Positions 21,853 through 27,843 of a stretch of DNA of 27,843 nt are shown here, piece after piece. The notes below the pieces were generated by a model, which was not told the DNA's origin, ran no database searches, and worked only from the letters and a program-made list of their open reading frames with translations. This DNA is from a virus: positions 1 to 27,843 of the IMG/VR virus record IMGVR_UViG_3300030117_001177; one strand, given 5' to 3'. The position numbers and the translations under genes are program-made. Each line of letters begins with the position of its first letter. Position 1 is the first letter of the stretch.

Positions 21853-22064
21853 TAATGGCGTTCCTGCTAGTCATGTTGGTAGAGGGCGAGCAAGTGGCAG
21901 GCCAGTTTCACTTTCGCAACATTCATAGGTGTAATCAGTTTGCTTACTGGCTGGAACAAGGAACGGTTAAGCCTGTAGAGCGTAAGCGATTGAATAATCA
22001 GCAAAACATTACAGCGTACTGTATCCCTGTTAAAGTCAGACCAAACATACAATTCTATGACTGA
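21849..22064 (+). CDS. Small protein with N-terminal hydrophobic segment, 71 aa
   Basis: Starts ATGATAATG, overlapping the upstream stop by 4 nt; either of the two ATGs (21849 or 21855) may be used. Residues 2-11 (IMAFLLVMLV) are hydrophobic and could be a signal anchor, followed by HFRNIHRCNQFAYWLEQG and a basic NITAYCIPVKV end with two cysteines. Similar short cysteine-containing proteins occur near lysis genes of marine phages in my recollection. It may act in the periplasm if the start is exported. It overlaps the next gene by 8 nt. Confidence 0.55.
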   Translation: MIMAFLLVMLVEGEQVAGQFHFRNIHRCNQFAYWLEQGTVKPVERKRLNNQQNITAYCIPVKVRPNIQFYD

Positions 22065-22392
22065 TATGGCAGCAAAAAGATTAGAAGACGGTAGTGAATA
22101 CGCCGAATACGATGCAGATGGCGATGGCGTAGTCACAGATGAAGAGCTACAGACGAGCAAAGAATTGCAGGAGCTACGCTTACGGCATGAACGAGCAGAC
22201 GCTCAGCGTGCTATGTCATGGTTTGCCCTCTGGGGAATGTTGCTATACCCATCACTTGTCGTTGTCAGTGAGTTTTTTGGAATGAACCAAGCGGCATCTA
22301 TCCTGGGCGATATGGCTGCGGTCTACTTTGTGTCCGTTGCAGGTATACTGGCTGCGTTTTTTGGCGCACAAGCTTGGTCAAATAGGAAATAG
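22057..22392 (+). CDS. EF-hand plus two-transmembrane protein, candidate regulated holin
   Basis: Residues 19-30 (DADGDGVVTDEE) form a canonical 12-residue EF-hand calcium loop with Asp at positions 1, 3 and 5, Gly at 6 and Glu at 12. A charged helix follows (LQELRLRHERADAQRAM), then two hydrophobic segments at about 52-73 (WFALWGMLLYPSLVVVSEFF) and 84-104 (GDMAAVYFVSVAGILAAFFG). A calcium-binding loop on a small membrane protein beside a holin suggests a holin or pore regulator. This is inference; the EF loop and hydrophobic segments are directly visible. It lies 3 nt before the 3TM-type holin gene. Confidence 0.7.
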   Translation: MTDMAAKRLEDGSEYAEYDADGDGVVTDEELQTSKELQELRLRHERADAQRAMSWFALWGMLLYPSLVVVSEFFGMNQAASILGDMAAVYFVSVAGILAAFFGAQAWSNRK

Positions 22393-22395
22393 ATT

Positions 22396-22779
22396 ATGAG
22401 TTTAGTCGGACAGCTAATCGGCCCAGTTACAGGCTTGCTGGATAAGTTCATCGAAGACAAAGATCAGAAGAATGCGTTGGCACATGAGATCGCAACGATG
22501 TCAGAGCGCCACGCTCAAGAAGCTCTCAAAGGCCAGCTTGAAATCAACAAGATGGAAGCGGCGCACAAGAGCTTGTTTGTTGCCGGGTGGCGCCCGGCAA
22601 TCGGTTGGATCTGTGCGCTGGGCCTGCTCTACAACACTATCATCGCCAACATAATTAGCATCTGGGTAGCTGTGCCAGAGGTAGATACAACCCTTCTAGT
22701 GCCCGTTATGATGGGCATGCTCGGATTGGGCGCTATGCGCTCCTACGAGAAGGTCAACTCCGTAGCGCGGGAGAGGTAA
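22396..22779 (+). CDS. Holin, GTA-type 3TM family
   Basis: Forms holes in the inner membrane at the end of infection and gives the lysozyme access to the cell wall. The 127-residue sequence matches the holin of three transmembrane segments first seen in gene-transfer agents (GTA holin 3TM): an N-terminal amphipathic part VGQLIGPVTGLLDKFIEDKD, a charged helix KMEAAHKSLFVAGWRPAIGW with the typical GWRPxIGW at 64-71, then hydrophobic segments at about 68-92 and 99-116 and a C-terminal SYEKVNSVARER. The following lysozyme overlaps it by 1 nt (TAATG). Strong assignment. Confidence 0.85.
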   Translation: MSLVGQLIGPVTGLLDKFIEDKDQKNALAHEIATMSERHAQEALKGQLEINKMEAAHKSLFVAGWRPAIGWICALGLLYNTIIANIISIWVAVPEVDTTLLVPVMMGMLGLGAMRSYEKVNSVARER

Positions 22780-23198
22780 TGAGCAAGCTAGTTGAAATGA
22801 TTAAACGCCACGAAGGCGTCAAGTCTAAAGTTTATTTGTGCTCCGCTGGCTACGAAACCATAGGTGTTGGTCGCAACATCTCAGAGTCTGGCCTTGGGCT
22901 ATCTGACGATGAGATCGAATATTTACTTGAGAATGATATAGCGCGAGTAAAGAGCGAGCTTGCAGACACATACTTTTGGTTTAACGGCATCAACGAAGCG
23001 CGACAAGATGCAATGATCGACATGTGCTTCAACCTTGGTCTGACCAGATTGCGAGGGTTCGTCAAAGCCCTTGAGGCCATGTCGCGCGAGCAGTTTGATA
23101 TTGCGGCAGACGAATTTATGGATAGTAAGTGGGCGCAGCAGGTAGGCACTCGCGCCATTAGAGTCACTGAAATGATCCGCGACGGCGAGTATCAGTAA
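22779..23198 (+). CDS. Endolysin, GH24 lysozyme (T4-like)
   Basis: Cleaves the glycan strands of peptidoglycan during lysis. Near the N-terminus the catalytic pattern is E12-x8-C21-x5-T27 in RHEGVKSKVYLCSAGYETIG, where T4 lysozyme has E11-x8-D20-x5-T26. Cys in place of the aspartate also occurs in other GH24 phage lysozymes, and T4 D20C is reported active. Further family features are FNLGLTRLRGFVKALEAM and KWAQQVGTRAIRVTEMI. Length (139 aa) is a little short of T4's 164. No signal peptide, so release needs the holin just upstream. Coupled by TAATG on both sides. Confidence 0.9.
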   Translation: MSKLVEMIKRHEGVKSKVYLCSAGYETIGVGRNISESGLGLSDDEIEYLLENDIARVKSELADTYFWFNGINEARQDAMIDMCFNLGLTRLRGFVKALEAMSREQFDIAADEFMDSKWAQQVGTRAIRVTEMIRDGEYQ

Positions 23199-25093
23199 TG
23201 CCCCTGCAGAAGTACATATTTAATCCTGGCATCAACAAAGAAGGCACTGATTACACTGCCGAAGGTGGTTGGTTTGATGGCAATCTTGTTCGATTTCGCA
23301 AAGGCCTGCCTGAAAAAATAGGCGGCTGGGTTAAATTTATTACTGCTTCTTTCAATGGCACGGGCAGGAAATTATTTGGATGGACTTCTCTATCCGGCAC
23401 CAAGCTGCTAGGCCTGGGCACTCGTACCAAGCTCTACATACAGTCCGGCGCAAACTATAACGACATCACTCCTATACGATCTACCACATCTGCAGGCGAT
23501 GTAACGTTTGGCGCAACAAACGGATCAAGCTCAATCAACGTGACTGACACTGCCCATGGTGCTGCCAAAGGCGACTTTGTGACCTTTTCTGGCGCTGCAT
23601 CACTTGGTGGGAATGTTGTCGCTGCTGTATTGAATCAAGAGTATGAGATTGATTCGATTACCAGTACTAGCGTGTATGTCATTACAGCAAAAGACACTTC
23701 TGGTGCAACGGTAACGGCTAACAGCAGCGACAGTGGCAATGGTGGTAGCTCAACAGTAGGCGCATATCAAATTAATGTCGGCCTTGATGTGTTTGTTGCT
23801 GGCACAGGTTGGGGCGCTGATACATGGGGCTCAGGCACCTGGGGTTCATCAAGCGCGCTGAGTTCTTTGAATCAGCTTCGGCTTTGGTCTTTAGACAGTT
23901 TTGGCGAAGACCTTATAGCAAATGTGCGGGCAGGTCGGATTTATTACTGGGATACAAGCGCAAAGACGTTGGGAACGGATAGAGCCGTAGATATTGCAGA
24001 CTTAACAGGCGCTAACTTTACGCCCACGATTGCGCTGCAAGTGCTTGTTTCTGACGTAGACCGACACGTCATTGCTCTCGGCGCAGACCCAATAAACGAT
24101 ACAGCGACCGCAAGGACAGGTACGTCTGACCCGCTATTAATTGCATTCTCTGACCAAGAGAACCCGGCGGAATGGTTCCCAACATCCACAAACACGGCTG
24201 GTTCTCTACGCTGTTCTGCAGGATCACAGATTATTGGCGGCTTGCGAGCTAGACAAGAGACACTCGTGTGGACTGATGTTGCGCTCTACAGTTTGCAGTT
24301 TATCGGCGCTCCGTTCACCTTTGGCCTGAATCTAATCAACGAGGGCGTCAGTCTTATTGGCCCAAATGCTTCAATTAACACGCCTGCTGGTGTGTTTTGG
24401 ATGGACAAGAAAGGTTTTTACTCGTACCAAGGCGCCGTGCAGTCTGTGCCATGCAGTGTCAGGTCTTATGTATTTGATGACTTCAATGAGGGTCAGGCGT
24501 TTCAGGTGTTTGCTTTCGTGAACAAACAGTTTGATGAGGTAGGTTGGTTCTACTGCTCTGGCACGAACACAGTGATTGATCGATATGTAACCTACAACTA
24601 CGTTGAGCAAACTTGGGCCATAGGCAATCTCTCTAGAACAGCGTGGCTTGATGAAGGTCTTGAAAGCTTTCCTCGCGCAGCTGGTACATCTAGCAGCAGT
24701 AACTACATATTCTCGCATGAAACTGGCTTTGATGATGACGGCTCACCCATGGATAACGTTTTTATAGAAAGTGCGGACTTTGACTTGGGTGATGGCGAGG
24801 AGTTTCAATTTATTCGCAGATGTATACCAGACGTTAAGTTCACAGGTGACGGCGGTTCTGATCAAACAATGAACTTTGTTATTAAAGCGCGCAACTTTCC
24901 TGGTGACTCACTAACCACGGATCAGACGACGGCTTTTACTGCTAGCACCACCAAAATTGATGCTAGAGCTCGTGGTAGGCAGGCGGTTGTACGCTTTGAG
25001 TCTGATGACGACGGAGATACAGGCGCAAGACTCGGTGTTGGATTTAGGGTTGGCGGCACTCGGTTAGATGTGCAGCCAAATGGCAGACGATGA
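23198..25093 (+). CDS. Tail nozzle/hub protein, P22 gp10-like (predicted)
   Basis: A 631-residue β-rich protein. It begins PLQKYIFNPGINKEGTDYTA and EGGWFDGNLVRFRKGLPEKI, the opening I associate with podovirus tail-nozzle or hub (P22 gp10-like, packaged-DNA stabilisation) proteins. Later segments such as GLRARQETLVWTDVALYSLQ, APFTFGLNLINEGVSLIGPN and AGVFWMDKKGFYSYQG, and a C-terminal RFESDDDGDTGARLGVGFRV, suggest β-propeller-like repeats. An internal GWGADTWGSGTWG block (near residue 206) echoes the protein at 15939-16508. Closing the head below the adaptors is inferred. The start is coupled to the lysozyme stop; the next gene overlaps by 4 nt. Confidence 0.7.
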   Translation: MPLQKYIFNPGINKEGTDYTAEGGWFDGNLVRFRKGLPEKIGGWVKFITASFNGTGRKLFGWTSLSGTKLLGLGTRTKLYIQSGANYNDITPIRSTTSAGDVTFGATNGSSSINVTDTAHGAAKGDFVTFSGAASLGGNVVAAVLNQEYEIDSITSTSVYVITAKDTSGATVTANSSDSGNGGSSTVGAYQINVGLDVFVAGTGWGADTWGSGTWGSSSALSSLNQLRLWSLDSFGEDLIANVRAGRIYYWDTSAKTLGTDRAVDIADLTGANFTPTIALQVLVSDVDRHVIALGADPINDTATARTGTSDPLLIAFSDQENPAEWFPTSTNTAGSLRCSAGSQIIGGLRARQETLVWTDVALYSLQFIGAPFTFGLNLINEGVSLIGPNASINTPAGVFWMDKKGFYSYQGAVQSVPCSVRSYVFDDFNEGQAFQVFAFVNKQFDEVGWFYCSGTNTVIDRYVTYNYVEQTWAIGNLSRTAWLDEGLESFPRAAGTSSSSNYIFSHETGFDDDGSPMDNVFIESADFDLGDGEEFQFIRRCIPDVKFTGDGGSDQTMNFVIKARNFPGDSLTTDQTTAFTASTTKIDARARGRQAVVRFESDDDGDTGARLGVGFRVGGTRLDVQPNGRR

Positions 25094-25434
25094 GCAAAGT
25101 ATTACAAGGTCGTTTGCCCTTTGTTCAAAATGGCCAGATGGTCGATGGAGGCACGTTTAACAGAACAGTGCGTTTGCTAGAGTTGAGTCTTGATTCTCTT
25201 GACCCAGACGCAACGCCTTTGTTTACCAGAACGCAGCGGGATGAGTTAAAGTTCAACAGAGGCGATATTATTTGGAACACATCAATCAATGTGTTGCAGG
25301 TGTACGATGGCGACAACTGGATAAGTTTATCTCAAGAGTTGCCGTACACCACTGATCCGCTTGAAGCGACTGCACTTGTAGGCGCAGTTCAAGTGATAAC
25401 TAACGGTAATATAGTAGTGAGTGTAGGTTCATGA
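25090..25434 (+). CDS. Small probable tail protein, 114 aa
   Basis: Start overlaps the nozzle stop (ATGA). Contains LPFVQNGQMVDGGTFNRTVR, ELSLDSLDPDATPLFTRTQR and GDIIWNTSINVLQVYDGDNW, the last being the short FxxGDIIWNxxxxxLQVYDGxxW pattern seen at the end of many phage fibre or tail-tip proteins in my recollection. Mostly β. Probably attaches to the nozzle or a fibre. Its end overlaps the next gene by 4 nt. Confidence 0.65.
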   Translation: MSKVLQGRLPFVQNGQMVDGGTFNRTVRLLELSLDSLDPDATPLFTRTQRDELKFNRGDIIWNTSINVLQVYDGDNWISLSQELPYTTDPLEATALVGAVQVITNGNIVVSVGS

Positions 25435-25718
25435 CAAAACTATGCCCAAGGGGCAAAGCAGCAGCCAAGCGCAAGTTTGATGTTTATCCATCAGCTTACG
25501 CAAATGCCTATGCCAGCAAGATCTGTGCGGGCAAGATCAAAGACCCATCTGGTAAAAAGCGTAAAGACTTCAAGGGGCCAAAGCCCAAAAGTAGCGGCAC
25601 ATCTGCAGCCGCCAAGAGAGTCCGCACATCTCCTGCATCTGCAAGAGGTAGGCGAGTGGTGCGCAAGAATGCCGGTGGCTTTGTTGCCAAAAGAGCTAGG
25701 ATGGCAGGCGTGACATGA
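25431..25718 (+). CDS. Basic protein of the PSAYANAYASK family, 95 aa
   Basis: Highly Lys/Arg/Ala-rich. It begins MTKLCPRGKAAAKRKFDVYP, then PSAYANAYASKICAGKIKDP, a well-conserved-looking block I recall from marine phages, and a basic tail with SPASARGRRVVRKNAGG. The latter is nearly identical in pattern to the tail of the next protein (SPASAKGRKVVRKANGG), showing a shared module. Two cysteines (5 and about 32). Function unknown; DNA binding is plausible from charge. Overlaps of 4 nt on both sides place it in a translationally coupled string. Confidence 0.7.
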   Translation: MTKLCPRGKAAAKRKFDVYPSAYANAYASKICAGKIKDPSGKKRKDFKGPKPKSSGTSAAAKRVRTSPASARGRRVVRKNAGGFVAKRARMAGVT

Positions 25719-26020
25719 GCCTACAAGATTGGTTTGGCAAAGGCCCGAAGGGCGACTGGGTAGATATTGGAGCACCGAAGAAAGACGGTAAGTTTCAAGC
25801 CTGCGGGCGTGCCAAAGTAAAAGGATCAAAGCGCAAGTACCCTAAGTGTGTGCCTAGGGCAAAAGCAAAACAAATGACCGAGGCTGAGCGACGTAGCGCA
25901 GTGCGTCGAAAGCGTGCCAAGCCACAAGGTGTAGGCGGTAAGCCTACTAATGTAAAAACATTTACTTCACCAGCCTCTGCGAAAGGACGCAAAGTGGTAA
26001 GAAAGGCCAATGGTGGTGAG
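25626..26020 (+). repeat. Shared module duplicated in two adjacent basic-protein genes
   Basis: DNA at 25626-25680 and 25965-26020 encodes TSPASARGRRVVRKNAGG and TSPASAKGRKVVRKANGG respectively. About 14 of 18 residues match, while the DNA differs at many third positions. The two genes otherwise have different N-terminal domains, so this looks like a shared C-terminal tag rather than a whole-gene duplication. Confidence 0.75.
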
Positions 26021-26089
26021 GCCATACGCAATCATAGAGGGTGTGGCGCCGTTATGTCTGATCGTCGCAAGAAAACAAGGTATTCGTAA
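25715..26089 (+). CDS. Basic DUF5872-like protein, 124 aa
   Basis: N-terminus MSLQDWFGKGPKGDWVDIGA and KKDGKFQACGRAKVKGSKRK with YPKCVPRAKAKQMTEAERRS: a short family I associate with DUF5872 in marine phages and bacteria. Two cysteines near 29 and 45 might bind metal. The C-terminal half carries the SPASAKGRKVVRKANGG module shared with the preceding gene, then RGCGAVMSDRRKKTRYS, one of the RGxGA tails seen in this window. Function unknown; the charge suggests nucleic-acid binding. Starts in ATGA overlap and ends in TAATG overlap. Confidence 0.75.
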   Translation: MSLQDWFGKGPKGDWVDIGAPKKDGKFQACGRAKVKGSKRKYPKCVPRAKAKQMTEAERRSAVRRKRAKPQGVGGKPTNVKTFTSPASAKGRKVVRKANGGEAIRNHRGCGAVMSDRRKKTRYS

Positions 26090-26415
26090 TGTTTAAACGT
26101 TATGCCGAAGAGTTTTCAAATGGTGGCGCGGTGCGTAAACGCAAGCGCGATAAAATGCCAAAGCGTAATAAGAAGAATTTTCGCCCTACAAAAGAAGGCG
26201 CGGGGATGACAGAAGCGGGTGTAAAAGCGTATCGTAAGGCCAATCCTGGTAGTAAACTCCAGACGGCGGTAACGGAGGACAAGCCCACAGGTAAACGTGC
26301 AAAGCGCAGGAAGTCTTTCTGCGCTCGATCTGCTGGGCAAATGAAAAAGTTTCCAAAGGCAGCGAAAGATCCTAACTCAAGGCTACGGCAAGCTAGACGC
26401 AGGTGGAAGTGTTAA
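26089..26415 (+). CDS. Basic DUF6321-like protein, 108 aa
   Basis: Begins MFKRYAEEFSNGGAVRKRKR (an NGGAV tag like those of neighbouring proteins) and continues with PTKEGAGMTEAGVKAYRKAN, PGSKLQTAVTEDKPTGKRAK, RRKSFCARSAGQMKKFPKAA and DPNSRLRQARRRWKC. The GAGMTxxGVxAYRxxNPGSKLQTAVT and RRKSFCARSxGQM blocks are the DUF6321 pattern as I recall it. Extremely basic; two cysteines (near 81 and at the last residue). Function unknown; an internal or DNA-contacting virion protein is plausible. The start is coupled to the preceding gene (TAATG). Confidence 0.75.
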   Translation: MFKRYAEEFSNGGAVRKRKRDKMPKRNKKNFRPTKEGAGMTEAGVKAYRKANPGSKLQTAVTEDKPTGKRAKRRKSFCARSAGQMKKFPKAAKDPNSRLRQARRRWKC

Positions 26416-26416
26416 T

Positions 26417-27574
26417 ATGTCATCTAAAGAGTCCACAAAAGAATTAAGAGAGCTATCGAAGCAAAGAACTAAAGAAGTTCTTAATCAACCTGGCTCAACG
26501 CAAAGATTTGCTCCTAGTCCTCTAGCGACAATAAACCCTGCCTTTGCAAGAACTACAAGCTTTCTTCCTCCTAGCATGGCTAATCCATTTGCTGGGAGCA
26601 TGCAACAACAGCGTGCTCGCGGCGCCAACTACTTAAATTACGAAACAATGGCGCCAAACGTTGGCGGGCCACTCCTTCAGCCTCAACCGCCAGCAGACTA
26701 CGTCCCAGCCGGAACGCAACCACAGGTTATTCGAGTCAACCCTGACGGTACTCCAACTGGAGATGAAGATGATGTCGACCTATCTGATCCAGATAGGTTC
26801 ATAATAAATCAACAAGAATTTTTGGATGAGATAAACGAAGAAAGAGCCGACAAAGGCCTTCCACCTTTCAATACTTTTCAAGAATACATAAACGATCAGA
26901 TAGACGTTTCTGTGCCAGGGTATATAGGTATGGCCGATGGCGGCATTGCATCGCTTGAGCCGCAAGGAATGTTTATAGGTGGCTTGATGAGCGCAATAGG
27001 CCAAGGTGCTGCGGCTGCAGGAGGCGCTCTTGCTCAAGGGGCTGGCGCCCTTGGCGGCGCAGCTGCAAAAGGTTTAGGTAGCCTTAAAGATATTGCCTTG
27101 AAAGGAATGCAGAATTACAACGCAAATATGGCTGCGCGTTCTGGCGGCATTGGTGGTCTTTCTGAAAAGCGTATAGAAGATATGACTCGTGAAGAGTTAA
27201 TAGAATTTATAAAGACAGGGAAGAAGCCTTCAGGCGGGCTTAGTGCGGACTTAAAAACAATTGCAGGCCAATTTATGCCTAGCGAAGAAAGCGCCTCTCC
27301 CTCAAGCGCAAGTCTCAACATGATGGGGTTTGCAGGTGGCGGCGATGTTGATTTTCCTCGCATGAATGGCCCTATCTCTGGCCCAGGCACTGAAACATCT
27401 GACGACATACCCGCGATGCTTAGCGATGGTGAGTTTGTTGTAAACGCCAAGGCTGTTAGGGGTATTGGAAGGCTAGAAGGTGCTGGTAAGTCTAAGGCAG
27501 AGCAGCGTAGAGAGGGCGCTCGCATGATGTATGCGCTACAGCGTGCCGGTGAAAAGGCGATGAGGAAGGCCTAA
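26417..27574 (+). CDS. Probable virion (internal/ejection) protein with SDDIPAMLSDGEFVV motif, 385 aa
   Basis: N-terminal 130 residues are polar and Pro/Gln-rich. A region with VDLSDPDRFIINQQEFLDEI and GLPPFNTFQEYINDQIDVSV follows, then MADGGIASLEPQGMFIGGL and an Ala/Gly hydrophobic stretch near 195-220 (AAAAGGALAQGAGALGGAAA). The C-terminus has GPGTETSDDIPAMLSDGEFV followed by VNAKAVRGIG, a motif well known in tape-measure and internal virion proteins of many phages, and ends REGARMMYALQRAGEKAMRK. The Ala/Gly segment could insert into membranes during ejection. Function is inferred. Start ATG 26417 follows GGTGGAAG; the gene ends in a TAATG overlap. Confidence 0.7.
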   Translation: MSSKESTKELRELSKQRTKEVLNQPGSTQRFAPSPLATINPAFARTTSFLPPSMANPFAGSMQQQRARGANYLNYETMAPNVGGPLLQPQPPADYVPAGTQPQVIRVNPDGTPTGDEDDVDLSDPDRFIINQQEFLDEINEERADKGLPPFNTFQEYINDQIDVSVPGYIGMADGGIASLEPQGMFIGGLMSAIGQGAAAAGGALAQGAGALGGAAAKGLGSLKDIALKGMQNYNANMAARSGGIGGLSEKRIEDMTREELIEFIKTGKKPSGGLSADLKTIAGQFMPSEESASPSSASLNMMGFAGGGDVDFPRMNGPISGPGTETSDDIPAMLSDGEFVVNAKAVRGIGRLEGAGKSKAEQRREGARMMYALQRAGEKAMRKA

Positions 27575-27843
27575 TGGGAATCTTTGACTCAAAAACAAAA
27601 GAAGTTGAAACAGCTGTACCCACAGTTCAGCCAAGTGCTCAACAAACATACGCTGATCCCGCACAAGAATTAGCTGCAAGACAGCTACAAGATCTGTACT
27701 TCAACCCCGAATACGGGATGCTAGCGCGCCCTATACCCATACCAGTTCAGCAAATAGCTGGTCTTTCTCCGTTAGAGGTGCAGGCTCGCAATTTATCTCA
27801 AGGCCTTGGCGGTTTCGGTCAGCAGCTTTCTGAAGCGCAAAAC
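27574..27843 (+). CDS. Start of a virion-region protein, cut by the window end
   Basis: ATG 27574 overlaps the preceding stop (TAATG), with GAGGAAGG upstream. Ninety codons are visible: MGIFDSKTKEVETAVPTVQP, then a Gln/Ala-rich part (AQELAARQLQDLYFNPEYG), PIPIPVQQIAGLSPLEVQAR and LSQGLGGFGQQLSEAQN. The phrase LSPLEVQARNLSQGLGGF resembles the beginning of large internal virion proteins of marine podoviruses in my recollection. The remainder lies outside the window, so length and function are unknown. Confidence 0.7.
   Translation, partial: MGIFDSKTKEVETAVPTVQPSAQQTYADPAQELAARQLQDLYFNPEYGMLARPIPIPVQQIAGLSPLEVQARNLSQGLGGFGQQLSEAQN

Overview
This window is a stretch of the virion-assembly (late) region of a tailed double-stranded DNA bacteriophage, most likely a short-tailed (podovirus-like) marine phage. 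Every supported gene lies on the + strand. Genes are packed tightly: many stop/start pairs overlap by 1 nt (TAATG) or 4 nt (ATGA), and the longest gap without a gene is about 120 nt. There is no integrase, polymerase, tRNA, CRISPR array or insertion sequence. The phage type is inferred from the portal, adaptor and nozzle proteins and the absence of a tail tube, tail sheath or tape-measure gene. The marine assignment rests on my recollection of protein families from uncultured marine phages, not on a search.

Layout: (1) 1-5861, packaging and portal: large terminase subunit (its 5' end is cut by the window), a Lys/Gly/Met-rich protein, a small basic protein, a conserved 232-residue protein of unknown role and an 851-residue portal. 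(2) 5881-9308: a run of small or low-complexity proteins (Lys/Ala/Pro-rich, Gly/Phe-rich, Pro/Lys-repeat), a 66-residue conserved helical protein and a GroES-like co-chaperonin. (3) 9319-12409, capsid: scaffold, conserved pre-capsid protein, probable decoration protein and a Mu gpT-like major capsid protein, followed by a strong rho-independent terminator. (4) 12532-15832, neck and accessory virion proteins, including two probable head-tail adaptors and a zinc-ribbon protein. (5) 15839-20306: a tandem-repeat virion protein and a 1112-residue fibre ending in an S74 intramolecular chaperone, plus small proteins. (6) 20299-21196: a 2OG-Fe(II) oxygenase-like gene and a small protein. (7) 21193-23198, lysis: four or five small membrane proteins, among them a GTA-type 3TM holin and an EF-hand membrane protein, then a GH24 lysozyme. 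(8) 23198-27843: probable tail nozzle, a small tail protein, three basic Cys/Lys/Arg-rich proteins, a protein with a SDDIPAMLSDGEFVV motif and the start of another virion protein cut by the window end.

The genes describe one programme: the terminase packages DNA through the portal into a capsid built on the scaffold, possibly folded with help from the phage co-chaperonin. Adaptors and nozzle close the head, the fibre binds the host, and holins plus lysozyme release progeny. Two features stand out. One is a 16-bp dyad (12411-12426) that differs at one base from the bacterial chromosomal centromere site parS, placed 1 nt after the capsid gene. The other is a scattered set of very basic, disordered proteins that share short Gly-Gly/Arg-Gly C-terminal tags, which could be a virion-internal DNA-associated protein set.
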